NCBI GenBank assembly: GCA_019750915.1
Contig: JAIENY010000047.1
Coordinates: forward strand, 62,001-126,000
DNA: 64,000 nt
Direction: 5' to 3'
Source: Xanthobacteraceae bacterium
GTDB lineage: Bacteria > Pseudomonadota > Alphaproteobacteria > Rhizobiales > Xanthobacteraceae
Each line of letters opens with the position of its first letter. Positions within the stretch are counted from its first letter, which is position 1. Position numbers and translations under genes: made by a program. The notes under the pieces were generated by a model. That model was given only the letters and a program-made list of their open reading frames with translations. It had not been told where the DNA came from and ran no database searches. This document shows positions 10,256 to 20,270 of this stretch, in pieces.

Positions 10256-11488
10256 ATGGCCATCCCCGCATCTTTCCGCCCGGCTCTCGCCGCCGCGCCC
10301 CCGGATGGCGAACGCTCCCCCTTTACCCGAGTGACGGAGCTGCTCGCTCCGCATGTGCCGGGACAGCCGCTGATCAACCTTTCCCTTGGCGAGCCGCAGC
10401 ATCCGATCCCCTCGTTTGTGGGCGAGGTGCTGAACCGGCATCTTTCCGACTTCGGCCGCTATCCGATGTCGAGCGGCATTCTGCCGTTCCGTTCCGCCGC
10501 TGCCGACTGGCTGGTGCGCCGCTATCAGCTGCCACGGGCCGTCGACCCCGAGACTGAAATTCTGGCGCTGAATGGCAGCCGCGAGGGCCTGTTCTATGCC
10601 GCCATCGCCGCCGCGCGTCACGCGGCGCCGGTTCGCGGCACGCCCGCGATCCTGATGCCGAACCCGTTTTATCCGGCGTATGCCGCCGGTGCCCGCGCGG
10701 CCGGCTGCGAGGCCGTGTTCCTGGCGACCTCACGGGCGAGCGGCTTTTTGCCGGACCTCGACGCGCTGAGCGCAGATCTTTTGTCGCGCACCGTTGCGTT
10801 CTACATTGCCACGCCGGCAAATCCGCAGGGCGCGGTCGCCACGCCGGCCTATTTCCGGCGTCTGAAAGAACTTGCCGACCGTTACGGCTTCATCGTGTTC
10901 AGCGACGAATGCTATTCGGAGATCTACACCCGCACGCCGCCCGGCAGCATGCTGGAACACGCCGGGGAGGATTTCACCAACGTCGTGGTGTTCCAATCGC
11001 TTTCAAAGCGCTCGAATCTGCCGGGCATGCGGGTGGGATTTGTCGCGGGTGACAAGACCTTCATCGCCCGCTTCCTTGAACTTCGCAACGTCGCCGCACC
11101 GCAGGTTCCGGTGCCGCTGCAGCATGTCGCCATCGCCGCCTACCAGGACGAGGCGCATGTCGAGGAAAACCGCAGGCTTTATGGCATCAAGTTCGATCTC
11201 GCCGACGAGATCCTTGGCAACCGCTTTGGCTATCAGCGTCCGCCGGGCGGATTTTGCATGTGGCTCGATGTCTCGGCGCATGGCGGTGACGAACTGGCGG
11301 CGGTGAAACTTTTTCGTGACGGTGGTGTGCGAGTATTGCCCGGCAGTTATCTGGCGCGCACGCAGGCGGACGGCAGTAATCCCGGCACAGGCTATATCCG
11401 CGTCGCCATGGTGCAGAACGCCGAAACCACGAAGCAGGCTTTGCTTCGCATGGTGGACGTCCTGAACGACGACGAGAAGGGGAGTTGA
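10256..11488 (+). CDS. PLP-dependent class I/II aminotransferase (DapC-like)
   Basis: A 410-residue fold-type I aminotransferase. Visible features are the N-terminal N-L-S-L-G-E-P-Q-H, the P-N-P-F-Y-P-A-Y segment, the A-T-P-A-N-P-Q-G motif with the substrate-binding Asn, S-D-E-C-Y-S-E-I-Y with the cofactor Asp, S-L-S-K-R-S-N with the PLP lysine, and a C-terminal G-Y-I-R-V-A arginine. It resembles proteobacterial N-succinyl-diaminopimelate aminotransferases (DapC, lysine/peptidoglycan pathway), but substrate assignment within this family is unsafe. ATG 10256 was preferred over an upstream GTG that adds 36 unrelated residues. It lies just before ftsK. Confidence 0.85.
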   Translation: MAIPASFRPALAAAPPDGERSPFTRVTELLAPHVPGQPLINLSLGEPQHPIPSFVGEVLNRHLSDFGRYPMSSGILPFRSAAADWLVRRYQLPRAVDPETEILALNGSREGLFYAAIAAARHAAPVRGTPAILMPNPFYPAYAAGARAAGCEAVFLATSRASGFLPDLDALSADLLSRTVAFYIATPANPQGAVATPAYFRRLKELADRYGFIVFSDECYSEIYTRTPPGSMLEHAGEDFTNVVVFQSLSKRSNLPGMRVGFVAGDKTFIARFLELRNVAAPQVPVPLQHVAIAAYQDEAHVEENRRLYGIKFDLADEILGNRFGYQRPPGGFCMWLDVSAHGGDELAAVKLFRDGGVRVLPGSYLARTQADGSNPGTGYIRVAMVQNAETTKQALLRMVDVLNDDEKGS

Positions 11489-11496
11489 AGGCGAAT

Positions 11497-13950
11497 ATGG
11501 CAGTCGAGCGTGTCGTTCCCCTCGTCGGGCAGATGTCCGATCCCATTCGTGAGATGCTGATGCGTCGCGTCCGCGAATTGGTCGGCCTTGTCATCATCGC
11601 GCTCGCCGCCGTGGTGGCTGCGGCGCTGATGACATGGTCGGTGCAGGATCCAAGCCTCAGCCACGCCACCGCGTCCGGGAAAATCCGCAATCTCGTCGGC
11701 TGGCCCGGAGCCATCGGATCAGACCTGCTGATGCAGATCCTCGGCCTCGGCGCGATCATGTTTGTGCTGCCGGTGGCGATCTGGGGATGGCGGCTGCTGA
11801 CCCATCGACCGTTCGACCGCGAGGCCATTCGGATCGGCTGCTGGATACTTTGCGCGGCGCTGGCCTCGGGCTTTGCGAGCTGTTGGCCGCACAACACGGC
11901 ATGGCCGCTGCCGACCGGTCTTGGCGGCGTGGTCGGAGACGCGATCGTGCGCGTTCCGGCGATCGTGCTCGGTCCGCCCGGTTTTCTCTATCGGGTTTGC
12001 CTGGGTCTGTTGCTGTGTATCGGGACCGTTGTCACCTGTGCGGTAGCGGGCGGTTACGGCAGCCGCGAAGCTTCCGGCGAGGATGAGATCGAGGCGGACG
12101 ACGAAGACGAAGAAGCGCTGGAGGAGGATGAGGGGCGGGGATTCCTCTCGCTCGGCTTTCTGATGCACATGCTCATCAGCACAAAAGCCCGCATCGGGCG
12201 GCTGCTTTCGGCGATTTTCTCGCTCGCTGTCGGCCGCAACGAAAGCAACAGGCGTTCAGCCTCTTTTGAACGCATGGAACCGAGCCTGAACGGCCGCCGA
12301 AGCCCTTCAATCGTCCCTGAGACGGATGAGGAAGAGGACTACGGGGACGAAAACGAAGAAGAGGAAGAGGAAGAGGAAGAGCGTCCGGTACGCGCCCGTA
12401 AGCGCGCCGAACCGAAATCATCTGTGCGCAAGAGCGCGTTCGTCTTGCCGCCCATTGCAGTCCTCGCCGCACCGAAAGCGTCGGACCGCCTGACGCTGAA
12501 CAAGGACGAGCTGGAGGAAAATTCCCGTGCGCTCGAAGGCGTATTGCAGGACTTCGGCGTGCGCGGCGAAATCGTCAAGGCCAACCCCGGCCCCGTCGTC
12601 ACACTGTATGAGCTGGAGCCTGCGCCAGGCATCAAGTCGTCGCGCGTGATCGGCCTGGCCGATGATATCGCACGCTCGATGAGCGCGATCTCCGCGCGCG
12701 TCGCGGTTGTTGCAGGCCGTAACGCCATCGGCATCGAACTGCCGAACGCCAAACGCGAGAAAGTTTATCTGCGTGAACTGCTGACCGCGAAAGAAGGCAT
12801 CGAGAACAACGCCAAGCTGCCGCTCTGCCTTGGCAAAACAATCGGCGGCGATCCGGTCATCATCGATCTGGCGCGCACGCCGCATATGCTGATCGCCGGC
12901 ACCACCGGCTCGGGTAAATCCGTCGCCATCAACACCATGATCCTCTCGCTGGTCTACAGGCTGCGTCCCGATCAGTGCCGCCTGATCATGGTCGATCCGA
13001 AGATGCTCGAACTTTCCGTCTATGACGGCATTCCGCATTTGCTGACGCCGGTCGTCACAGATCCGAAAAAAGCGGTGGTGGCCCTGAAGTGGGCGGTGCG
13101 CGAGATGGAGCAGCGTTACAAGAGCATGTCCAAGCTCGGTGTGCGCAACATCGACGGCTACAACGCACGTGTCGCCGAAGCCAAGACCAAGGGCGAAGAA
13201 CTGACACGCACGGTCCATACCGGCTTTGACAAGGAAACCGGAAAGGCAATCTACGAGGAGGAGAAGCTCGAGCTCGAACCGCTGCCGTATATCGTCATCA
13301 TCGTGGACGAAATGGCCGACCTGATGATGGTCGCCGGCAAGGATATCGAAGGCGCCGTGCAGCGCCTGGCGCAGATGGCGCGCGCCGCCGGCCTTCACGT
13401 CATCCTCGCCACTCAGCGCCCCTCGGTCGACGTCATCACCGGCACGATCAAGGCCAACTTCCCGACCCGCATCTCCTTCCAGGTGACTTCAAAGATCGAC
13501 AGCCGCACCATCCTTGGCGAGATGGGCGCCGAACAATTGCTCGGCCAGGGCGACATGCTCTACATGGCGGGCGGCGGACGAATCAGCCGCGTGCACGGAC
13601 CATTCGTGTCGGACGAGGAAGTCGAGAAGATCGTCCGCCATCTCAAGACACAAGGCCAACCCGAATACCTCGAGGCGGTGACCGCCGAAGAGGAAGCCGA
13701 AGAAGACGGCGCGGTGTTCGATTCCACCGGGATGGGCGGCGGCGGCGAGGGCGATCTGTTCAGCCAGGCCGTGGCAATCGTCAAGCGCGACCGCAAGGCT
13801 TCGACCAGCTACATCCAGCGCAGGCTGCAGATCGGCTATAACCGGGCCGCAACGCTGATGGAGCGGATGGAGGAGGAAGGCATTGTTGGGCAGGCCAACC
13901 ATGCAGGAAAACGTGAAATTCTAATTCCGGAGGAAGAGGGCGGTTTTTGA
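11497..13950 (+). CDS. ftsK: DNA translocase FtsK
   Basis: An 817-residue septal DNA pump. The N-terminal 190 residues hold about four membrane helices. A linker follows with two very acidic runs (about residues 194-213 and 276-295). The motor has Walker A G-T-T-G-S-G-K-S (468-475) and Walker [11 protein letters not shown] (about 599-608). The last 65 residues form the winged-helix gamma domain that reads KOPS polarity sites ([15 protein letters not shown]). It moves chromosome ends across the closing septum and activates XerCD. ATG 11497 has AAGG five bases upstream; a TTG at 11485 overlaps the aminotransferase stop. Confidence 0.97.
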   Translation: MAVERVVPLVGQMSDPIREMLMRRVRELVGLVIIALAAVVAAALMTWSVQDPSLSHATASGKIRNLVGWPGAIGSDLLMQILGLGAIMFVLPVAIWGWRLLTHRPFDREAIRIGCWILCAALASGFASCWPHNTAWPLPTGLGGVVGDAIVRVPAIVLGPPGFLYRVCLGLLLCIGTVVTCAVAGGYGSREASGEDEIEADDEDEEALEEDEGRGFLSLGFLMHMLISTKARIGRLLSAIFSLAVGRNESNRRSASFERMEPSLNGRRSPSIVPETDEEEDYGDENEEEEEEEEERPVRARKRAEPKSSVRKSAFVLPPIAVLAAPKASDRLTLNKDELEENSRALEGVLQDFGVRGEIVKANPGPVVTLYELEPAPGIKSSRVIGLADDIARSMSAISARVAVVAGRNAIGIELPNAKREKVYLRELLTAKEGIENNAKLPLCLGKTIGGDPVIIDLARTPHMLIAGTTGSGKSVAINTMILSLVYRLRPDQCRLIMVDPKMLELSVYDGIPHLLTPVVTDPKKAVVALKWAVREMEQRYKSMSKLGVRNIDGYNARVAEAKTKGEELTRTVHTGFDKETGKAIYEEEKLELEPLPYIVIIVDEMADLMMVAGKDIEGAVQRLAQMARAAGLHVILATQRPSVDVITGTIKANFPTRISFQVTSKIDSRTILGEMGAEQLLGQGDMLYMAGGGRISRVHGPFVSDEEVEKIVRHLKTQGQPEYLEAVTAEEEAEEDGAVFDSTGMGGGGEGDLFSQAVAIVKRDRKASTSYIQRRLQIGYNRAATLMERMEEEGIVGQANHAGKREILIPEEEGGF

Positions 13951-14030
13951 TCGCGGCAGCGTCGCGGGGCCGTGAAAACGCCATTACTTGCCATTATCCA
14001 CTCTCCATCAACTGACCGGCAGGACATCCT

Positions 14031-14885
14031 TTGAAATATCCCTCGCTATTCTCTCTGGGCGCCGTGTCGTGCGGACATCGAATGTTGCGAATTGCTCTTG
14101 CCGGCGTATTGCTCGCCTCGGTCACGCAGGCGCAGGCAATCCCCCTGCCAAAGCCTGCACCCAAAGCGCGCAATCTGCACGTCGCCCAGTCTGACACGAC
14201 CGGACAGGCCGCTCCTCCCGCAGCCGCAGATACTCCCGCGCCGGCGCAACGCTCCGAGTCAGCCCCCAATCCCATCCTTCCCAATTTGAAGAAATTGTTC
14301 GGAAGCGGATTTGGACTGTCCAACGCCCCGAAATTTGACGCCAACCAAATCGCCCTGGCCGACAAGATGAGCTCCTACCTTTCGTCGCTGCAGAACGTCT
14401 CGGGCAACTTTGTCCAGGTCGGACCTGACGGCAGCCGTTCAACTGGAAATTTCTATTTGCAGAAACCCGGCCGCATTCGTTTCGAATACGATGAGCCGAG
14501 CCCGATCGCTCTGGTCGCAGACGGCACAAGCGTCATCGTGCGCGACCGCAGGCTCGCGACGCAGGATGTTTATCCGCTGTCGCAGACCCCGCTTCGCTAC
14601 TTGCTGGCTGACCGCCTCAACTTGTTGAGAGACACCAACGTCACCGGCATCACGTCGGACGACGTCTATATCAGCGTGACGATCGAGGAAAAGCAGGCCC
14701 TGATCGGCACCAGCCGCCTGACCTTGATGATCGGCACCAAGGACGGCAAGCTCAAGCAATGGACCGTGACCGACCCGCAGGGTTACGATACTACGGTCGC
14801 CGTCTACAATCTTGATACCACCAAGAAGCTTGATCCGGGCCTGTTCAAAATCGACTATACAAATTATCCGGGCAGCTCGAACTGA
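14031..14885 (+). CDS. LolA-like outer-membrane lipoprotein carrier protein
   Basis: A 284-residue exported protein. A signal peptide (L-A-G-V-L-L-A-S-V-T-Q-A-Q-A) is followed by a Pro/Ala-rich stretch of about 50 residues, then a LolA-type beta-barrel half from about residue 105: S-S-Y-L-S-S-L-Q-N-V-S-G-N-F-V-Q, F-Y-L-Q-K-P-G-R-I-R-F-E-Y and Q-T-P-L-R-Y-L-L. LolA ferries lipoproteins through the periplasm to the outer membrane. The long Pro/Ala insert is unusual against E. coli LolA (about 200 residues) but common in Bradyrhizobiaceae. The start is TTG 14031 with AGGA upstream; ATG 14082 is an alternative with an intact signal peptide. Confidence 0.85.
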   Translation: MKYPSLFSLGAVSCGHRMLRIALAGVLLASVTQAQAIPLPKPAPKARNLHVAQSDTTGQAAPPAAADTPAPAQRSESAPNPILPNLKKLFGSGFGLSNAPKFDANQIALADKMSSYLSSLQNVSGNFVQVGPDGSRSTGNFYLQKPGRIRFEYDEPSPIALVADGTSVIVRDRRLATQDVYPLSQTPLRYLLADRLNLLRDTNVTGITSDDVYISVTIEEKQALIGTSRLTLMIGTKDGKLKQWTVTDPQGYDTTVAVYNLDTTKKLDPGLFKIDYTNYPGSSN

Positions 14886-14962
14886 AGCCGCGGAAAAACA
14901 CTCCGGCAGGCATGGCCTGCGGTGCGAAGGTGGGTTAAGGTTTTACGAAGAACCCGCCGATC

Positions 14963-15778
14963 ATGCCCTTCACCATCACAACCTGGAACATCAATTCGGT
15001 GCGCCTGCGCATCGACCTCGTCGCCAAGTTCCTCAAGAGCCGGCGGCCCGATGTGTTGTGTCTTCAGGAGACCAAGTGCATCGACGATGCCTTTCCGCTC
15101 AAGCGGTTCAAACGGCTTGGCTATGAGCACATCGCGCTCAATGGGCAGAAGGGCTATCACGGCGTCGCCGTCGTCTCCAAGCGGCCGTTCGATTCGCAGA
15201 ACGTGCGCACGTTCTGCGGCAAACTCGACTCCCGCCATATCTCGGTTTCGTTCGGCGAAAAGGCGGGCTTCGACACGCCGCTGACCCTGCACAATTTCTA
15301 TGTGCCGGCTGGCGGCGACATCCCCGACCCTGATCTGAATCCGAAATTCGCCCACAAGCTGTCGTTTCTCGATGAGATGCGCGACTGCGTTCCGCTGCAC
15401 CCCGGCGAAAGCGACCGGCACATTCTCGTCGGCGATCTCAACGTCGCCCCCCATGAGCACGATGTGTGGTCGCACAAACAGCTCCTCAACGTGGTTTCCC
15501 ATACGCCGGTCGAATGCGAAAAATTGCTCGCGGTCATCGATCGCGGAGGCTGGATCGACATCGCGCGTCAGCGAATTCCGTTGTCGGAAAAGGTCTATAC
15601 GTGGTGGAGCTATCGTGCGGCCGACTGGACGGTCGGCGATCGCGGTCGGCGCCTCGATCACATCTGGGTGTCGCCCGCGCTCGGTGGCAAAGTGCAGGAC
15701 TTTCAGATTCTGCGCGGCGCGCGAAGCTGGGAGCGGCCGTCCGATCACGTTCCGATTACGGCAACGCTCGATCTTTGA
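14963..15778 (+). CDS. xth: exodeoxyribonuclease III
   Basis: A 271-residue AP endonuclease/3'-5' exonuclease of the ExoIII family, used in base-excision repair. Motifs are T-T-W-N-I-N-S-V-R-L-R at the N-terminus (metal-site Asn), C-L-Q-E-T-K-C with the metal-binding Glu, H-N-F-Y-V-P-A-G-G, L-V-G-D-L-N-V-A-P with catalytic Asp-Asn, R-L-D-H-I-W-V-S, and S-D-H-V-P-I with the catalytic Asp-His pair. Length fits the family. It stops seven bases before the convergent cNMP-binding gene. Confidence 0.96.
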   Translation: MPFTITTWNINSVRLRIDLVAKFLKSRRPDVLCLQETKCIDDAFPLKRFKRLGYEHIALNGQKGYHGVAVVSKRPFDSQNVRTFCGKLDSRHISVSFGEKAGFDTPLTLHNFYVPAGGDIPDPDLNPKFAHKLSFLDEMRDCVPLHPGESDRHILVGDLNVAPHEHDVWSHKQLLNVVSHTPVECEKLLAVIDRGGWIDIARQRIPLSEKVYTWWSYRAADWTVGDRGRRLDHIWVSPALGGKVQDFQILRGARSWERPSDHVPITATLDL

Positions 15779-15784
15779 TCCGGT

Positions 15785-16231
15785 CTACCGTTTGAGCCGC
15801 GCCGTCAGGCGTGCGAGCGCCGTGGCGGCATCGTTGGTGCGCGCCGCCAGATCGTCGCGCACGCGCCGCGCCGCCTCGGGGTGACTCTCCAGCACGCGCT
15901 GGTATAGCTTACGCGACAGCCGAATCACGCTGGATTGCTCAAGAGCTGTCGCCGTCGCGGGACGGCGCATGTCATGAAGCAAAGCGAGCTCGCCGATCAA
16001 TTCGCCGACACTTGCGGTCGTTTCGGGACCGCCATCGCCAGCGCTAATGCGGAATGCGCCCTGGCGCACCACGTAGCCCGCGTCGGCGATGTCGCCCTTG
16101 TGAAACAGCACATCGCCAAAGCTGTAATCGTACTGCTCGGCGCTGATAGCGAGCACCTGCAGCGCAGACATGCCAAGCATATTCAGCGTTGGCACGCGCG
16201 CAAGCAGAGCAATATCGTCTTCAATCGACAT
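15785..16231 (-). CDS. stand-alone cyclic-nucleotide-binding (CRP/CAP-like) domain protein
   Basis: A 148-residue protein consisting of one cNMP-binding jelly roll: F-G-D-V-L-F-H-K-G-D-I-A-D-A-G-Y-V-V-R-Q-G-A-F, then G-E-L-I-G-E-L-A-L-L-H-D-M-R-R-P-A-T-A-T-A in the phosphate-binding cassette position. No helix-turn-helix or catalytic domain follows, only an alpha-helical tail. Such proteins may act as ligand-sensing partners. The usual Arg of the cassette is replaced by a loop with Arg-Arg shortly after, so the ligand is uncertain. It precedes the OmpR-family regulator on the opposite end of a 54-base gap, same strand. Confidence 0.82.
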   Translation of the reverse strand: MSIEDDIALLARVPTLNMLGMSALQVLAISAEQYDYSFGDVLFHKGDIADAGYVVRQGAFRISAGDGGPETTASVGELIGELALLHDMRRPATATALEQSSVIRLSRKLYQRVLESHPEAARRVRDDLAARTNDAATALARLTARLKR

Positions 16232-16285
16232 GGCGACTCGTGATGGCCCGGTACGGGCGAATTCGCCAGTCTGTTATGCCATAAT

Positions 16286-16972
16286 TCAGGGGACAAGCTT
16301 GTAGCCGCCGGATTCTGTCACCAGAATTTCCGGGTTGGCGGCGTCCTTTTCGACCTTCTGGCGCAGCCGGTAGATATGGGTTTCCAGCGTATGGGTGGTA
16401 ACGCCGGAATTATAGCCCCAAACTTCCTGCAGCAATGTCTCGCGCGACACCGGCTGCTGACCGGCGCGATAGAGAAACCGCAGGATGGCCGTTTCCTTTT
16501 CGGTCAGGCGGACCTTTTTGGCATTCTCGCCGGTGAGCATCTTCGAACCTGGCCGGAAACTGTAGGGGCCAACCGAAAACACCGCGTCCTCGCTCGCCTC
16601 ATGCTGGCGAAGCTGGGCGCGAATTCGCGCCAGCAAAACCGCGAAACGGAAGGGCTTGGCCACATAATCGTTGGCCCCCGATTCCAGGCCAAGGATGGTA
16701 TCCGACTCGGTGTCGTGACCGGTCAGCATGATGATCGGCGCCTTGAAGCCGCCCTTGCGCAGGCTGCGGACCACCTCACGGCCGTCGGTGTCCGGAAGAC
16801 CGACATCCATCAGCACGAGATCAGGCGATTCGGATTTGGCGAAATGTGCGCCCTTGGCGCCGGTTTCGGCCGCCGTGGGTTCAAACTCCTCATGCAACGA
16901 GAGCTGTTCGATCAGCGCCTCGCGCAGATCGTTGTCATCGTCGACGATCAGGATCTTGCGAGCGGTAGCCAT
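16286..16972 (-). CDS. cenR: OmpR-family response regulator, CenR-like
   Basis: A 228-residue regulator. The receiver domain (1-120) has the acidic pair in I-V-D-D-D-N-D, the phosphorylation Asp in L-V-L-M-D-V-G-L-P-D, and Lys in V-A-K-P-F. The winged-helix DNA-binding domain (about 130-228) reads V-R-L-T-E-K-E-T-A-I-L and T-H-I-Y-R-L-R-Q-K. The combination A-Q-L-R-Q-H-E-x-S-E-D-A-V-F-x-V-G-P-Y is, as I recall, typical of CenR, an essential envelope regulator in Caulobacter paired with CenK. The symbol is therefore provisional. Adjacent to a divergent L,D-transpeptidase, which fits a cell-wall role. Confidence 0.78.
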   Translation of the reverse strand: MATARKILIVDDDNDLREALIEQLSLHEEFEPTAAETGAKGAHFAKSESPDLVLMDVGLPDTDGREVVRSLRKGGFKAPIIMLTGHDTESDTILGLESGANDYVAKPFRFAVLLARIRAQLRQHEASEDAVFSVGPYSFRPGSKMLTGENAKKVRLTEKETAILRFLYRAGQQPVSRETLLQEVWGYNSGVTTHTLETHIYRLRQKVEKDAANPEILVTESGGYKLVP

Positions 16973-17085
16973 TGCGTCAAATCCTTAAAATGAAGAAAAA
17001 GCAGTTCCACAAGGCTTTTCAACCGCGGCAAAACAATGTCCGAGTTAGAGCATTTACTGCCGGAAGCGCAAGCCGGGAGTTGGCT

Positions 17086-17661
17086 ATGATGGGTAGAACA
17101 CCAGCAGACACAGTTACTTCCGCGGCGGCGCGAAAAGGAGCCATCCTGAACAGGATTACAATTCGTTCACGTGCAGGAAACCGGCAGCGCGGCTGGCTGA
17201 TTGCCAGAGGTGTGGCCATTCCGGTCGCGCTCGGCCGCGGCGGTATATTGGCCAACAAGCGCGAGGGCGATGGCGGAACGCCACGAGGCCAGTTTCATCC
17301 CGTAAGGCTCTGGTGGCGCGCCGACCGCCACACCCGGCCATCCACCCGGTTGCCGGTCAGGCGTATCACCGCGACCGACGCATGGTCCGAAGATCCGACC
17401 AACCGGCGCTATAATCGGCCGATCCGCGCTGAACACGGTCAACCCGGCGACCGGCTGATGCGCGAAGACCACCTGTACGATTTCATCATCGAGATTGATC
17501 ACAATATGAAGCCGCGCATCGCAGGACGCGGCAGCGCCGTATTTCTGCATCTGGCGCGGGATCATTTTTCCCCGACCGCGGGCTGCGTCGGCATGACACG
17601 AAGCGCGATGCTGGATCTGTTGTCGCGCATCAGCACCCGCACCCGGATCGTGATCGAGTAG
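17086..17661 (+). CDS. L,D-transpeptidase (YkuD domain)
   Basis: A 191-residue YkuD-family enzyme that cross-links peptidoglycan stem peptides or attaches proteins to them. The catalytic block is F-L-H-L-A-R-D-H-F-S-P-T-A-G-C-V-G-M, with conserved His and the nucleophile Cys. The shape (L-G-R-G-G-I-x-A-N-K-R-E-G-D-G-G-T-P-R-G) matches the short alphaproteobacterial subgroup lacking a clear signal peptide. ATG 17086 has GGAG seven bases upstream; homology itself begins about 20 residues later. Divergent from the CenR-like gene and convergent with yggS (one base between stops). Confidence 0.88.
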   Translation: MMGRTPADTVTSAAARKGAILNRITIRSRAGNRQRGWLIARGVAIPVALGRGGILANKREGDGGTPRGQFHPVRLWWRADRHTRPSTRLPVRRITATDAWSEDPTNRRYNRPIRAEHGQPGDRLMREDHLYDFIIEIDHNMKPRIAGRGSAVFLHLARDHFSPTAGCVGMTRSAMLDLLSRISTRTRIVIE

Positions 17662-17662
17662 A

Positions 17663-18352
17663 TCAGCGTCGTCCGAAAATCGCCGAGCCAACGCGGATAT
17701 GCGTGGCCCCGAAATGAATGGCCGTCGCAAAATCGGCGCTCATGCCCATCGATAGCAGATCGAGCCCGTTGCGCTTGGCAATCTTCGCGGTCAACGCGAA
17801 ATGCGGCGCAGGCGCCTGATCCACCGGGGGAATGCACATCAGGCCAGATATGCGCAGATCGTATCTGTTGCGGCATGCCGCGATGAATTCATCGGCCTGC
17901 TCGGGTGCAACGCCAGCCTTTTGCGGCTCCTCTCCGGTATTGAGTTGCACGAACAGAAGCGGGCTGCGGTTTTGCGCCTTGATCTCCTTGCTCAGCGCTT
18001 CGCAAATGCTTGGCCGATCGACCGAATGAATCGCGTCGAACAACGCGACAGCATCGCGCGCCTTGTTCGACTGCAACGGCCCGATGAGATGCAGCGCGAT
18101 GCCGGAACGACCCGTAAGGATGTCCGGCCACTTCGCCTTCGCTTCCTGAACGCGATTCTCGCCGAAGACACGTTGGCCCGCCTTCAGAATGGGAAAAATG
18201 GCAGCCGAATCAAAAGTTTTTGAGACTGCGACCAACTCGACCGAATTTCGCGCGCGCTTCGCATCCTTGCACGCCCGCGCGATCTCGTCCTCGACGATCC
18301 GAAGGCCGATTGGTGAATCCTCCGTTATTCCCTGTGGTTTAGGATCCGTCAT
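17663..18352 (-). CDS. yggS: YggS/PLPBP-family PLP-binding protein
   Basis: A 229-residue single-domain PLP barrel protein involved in vitamin B6 and amino-acid homeostasis; it has no known catalytic reaction. Signatures: L-V-A-V-S-K-T with the PLP lysine, F-G-E-N-R-V-Q-E-A, H-L-I-G-P-L-Q-S-N-K, L-F-V-Q-L-N-T-G-E-E, and S-M-G-M-S-A-D-F-A-T-A-I, V-R-V-G-S-A-I-F-G at the C-terminus. It diverges from the GGDEF gene. Confidence 0.95.
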   Translation of the reverse strand: MTDPKPQGITEDSPIGLRIVEDEIARACKDAKRARNSVELVAVSKTFDSAAIFPILKAGQRVFGENRVQEAKAKWPDILTGRSGIALHLIGPLQSNKARDAVALFDAIHSVDRPSICEALSKEIKAQNRSPLLFVQLNTGEEPQKAGVAPEQADEFIAACRNRYDLRISGLMCIPPVDQAPAPHFALTAKIAKRNGLDLLSMGMSADFATAIHFGATHIRVGSAIFGRR

Positions 18353-18461
18353 CGGATGGTATCCGCCTTCTTAAAATTGCAGAGTGCATCGCATTTTATG
18401 CAATCGGAGAAACTCTTCTTGAACCCTTTTCCCTATGTTGCCGGTGGGACGAGGAAGAGCC

Positions 18462-20162
18462 ATGCCGATGATCCGTTTTGCCGACAATACCTCAAAATTA
18501 AAAGCGATTTTTGGCATTCGCGGACGTCTGATCCTGCTGGCGCTCATTCTCGTGGTGCCGTTGATGATCGATCGGGTGCGTCTGCTCGAACAAAGCCGCG
18601 CGCAGCAGGTGGCCACCGCCAATATCGAATTGACCGAGTTGGCAAAACATACCGCCGACTCGCAACACGAGATTATCCTCACCGTGGAAGCCGTCCTTAA
18701 ATCATCGGCTTTCATTTATGGCGCCGAGAGCAGCCCCGAAAAACGATGTCAGATCCTGCGTGCGAGCGTGCGAACCGATTTGCCCTGGATCCGAAGCATG
18801 TTCGTGCTGAACGGGGACGGCAAAGTCATTTGCTCGAATTCAACCCGTCTTGACGGGCTCGATCTGAGCGATCGCAATTACTTCAGGCGCGCAAAGGCCG
18901 GGGATGGGTTCGTCGTCAGCGACTATATCTTCAGCCGCGCTTCGCATTTGCCGTCGATCATCACGCTCTATCCGATGCTTGGTACGGTTGGCGCGGAGGA
19001 AGATTACATCGGCGCCTCGATCGATCTGAACTGGGTGTCGCAACTGTTGAAACGCCGCGCCTCGCGTCCGGGAATGCTGGCTGTGATGGTCGATGCAAAT
19101 GGCGTGGTGCTGGCGACATCCGAATCGGGCGATAACAAAACCGTTGGGCAGCCACTGGCCGAGACAAATCTTCTATCCGCCGTTGTCGGCCGTGAAATCG
19201 AGAGCGGAATGGATTCCGGATCGATCACGTTTCATTCGACCACCGGCGAGAGGCAGAACGTGACATTCGCCCGGGTCGGCGGCACGGGAGCGCTCATGAT
19301 CGTGAGTGTCAACGAAGCGGTCTTGCTCGCTGATATCGACCATCGTATCCGGACAGCCTACATGGAGCTTGCGCTGGTGGTGCTCTTTGCACTGCTCGGC
19401 GGCTGGATTGCCGGCCAGCGTCTGATCATTCGTCCGATCAGAATTGTTGCGGACATGGCCGAACGATTTGGACGGGGCAACCTGCCTCCGTCTTCGTTCA
19501 CCGATATCAAGCTTCCACGTGAATTCGTTCCGCTCGCCGATGCGTTCGCCGGGATGGCAACACAGCTGAACCGCCGCGAGCGGGATCTGGTCGCGACCAA
19601 CGACCGGCTCACCGTGATGGCTTCGGTGGACATGGTCTCCGGGCTGGCGAACCGCCGCGGCCTTCAGGGCCGGCTCGAATTCGAATGGCTCAAGGCCGAG
19701 CAAACCGGCGGCTCAATCTCGATGATCATGATCGACATCGACCATTTCAAACTTTTCAACGACACCTACGGTCATCTTGAAGGCGACGCCTGCCTGCGCC
19801 GGGTCGGCGAAACGCTGGCGATCTGCGCAGCACAGGCAGCAGGATTCGCGGCCCGTTACGGCGGCGAGGAGTTCTGTCTGCTTCTTCCGAAAACAGACGC
19901 CGTTGCCGCGATGGAAATCGGCGAGCGGGTGAGGGCAGGGATCGAAACCCTCGCGATTCCCCATGGGGCCAGCCCATTCAATTGTGTGACGGTCAGCGCC
20001 GGTATCGCTTCCGGCGCCCCGGGCCAGGCGAAGTCGGTTCAGGAACTGATCGCGGCAGCCGACATCGCGCTCTACGTTGCAAAGCACCGCGGGCGCAATT
20101 CCGTGGTGGCCCACGGGCTGATACGGGCCGAAGACCATCTGGCGATGTCCATGGCAAGCTGA
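18462..20162 (+). CDS. membrane GGDEF diguanylate cyclase with periplasmic CACHE-type sensor
   Basis: A 566-residue protein with a membrane helix near residue 20-40, an extracytoplasmic dCACHE-like region (including L-S-D-R-N-Y-F-R-R-A and Y-P-M-L), a second helix about 295-315, a HAMP-like segment, and a C-terminal GGDEF domain with M-I-D-I-D-H-F-K-L-F-N-D-T-Y-G-H and active-site R-Y-G-G-E-E-F (465-471). It should make cyclic di-GMP in response to an external signal. The inhibitory RxxD site normally just before the active site reads Q-A-A-G, so product inhibition through it is unlikely. ATG 18462 is preceded by GGAAGAG. Confidence 0.9.
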   Translation: MPMIRFADNTSKLKAIFGIRGRLILLALILVVPLMIDRVRLLEQSRAQQVATANIELTELAKHTADSQHEIILTVEAVLKSSAFIYGAESSPEKRCQILRASVRTDLPWIRSMFVLNGDGKVICSNSTRLDGLDLSDRNYFRRAKAGDGFVVSDYIFSRASHLPSIITLYPMLGTVGAEEDYIGASIDLNWVSQLLKRRASRPGMLAVMVDANGVVLATSESGDNKTVGQPLAETNLLSAVVGREIESGMDSGSITFHSTTGERQNVTFARVGGTGALMIVSVNEAVLLADIDHRIRTAYMELALVVLFALLGGWIAGQRLIIRPIRIVADMAERFGRGNLPPSSFTDIKLPREFVPLADAFAGMATQLNRRERDLVATNDRLTVMASVDMVSGLANRRGLQGRLEFEWLKAEQTGGSISMIMIDIDHFKLFNDTYGHLEGDACLRRVGETLAICAAQAAGFAARYGGEEFCLLLPKTDAVAAMEIGERVRAGIETLAIPHGASPFNCVTVSAGIASGAPGQAKSVQELIAAADIALYVAKHRGRNSVVAHGLIRAEDHLAMSMAS

Positions 20163-20270
20163 TCTTTTGGACGGGCGCCTTCCCGCCAAGGCGTCCGAAA
20201 CGGTTTCCTCGACCGCCGAAACCACGTATGAGTTGGCCCGCTTTCCACCATTTGCAGGCCGCCTTTTTCA

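Noticed and set aside
14904..14920. GCAGGC/GCCTGC hairpin after the lolA-like gene as a terminator
   Set aside because: No T run follows the stem.
16434..16452. possible parS in the CenR-like gene, whose protein also reads V-S-R-E-T
   Set aside because: The bases (TCTCGCGCGACAC on the plus strand) do not form the parS palindrome.
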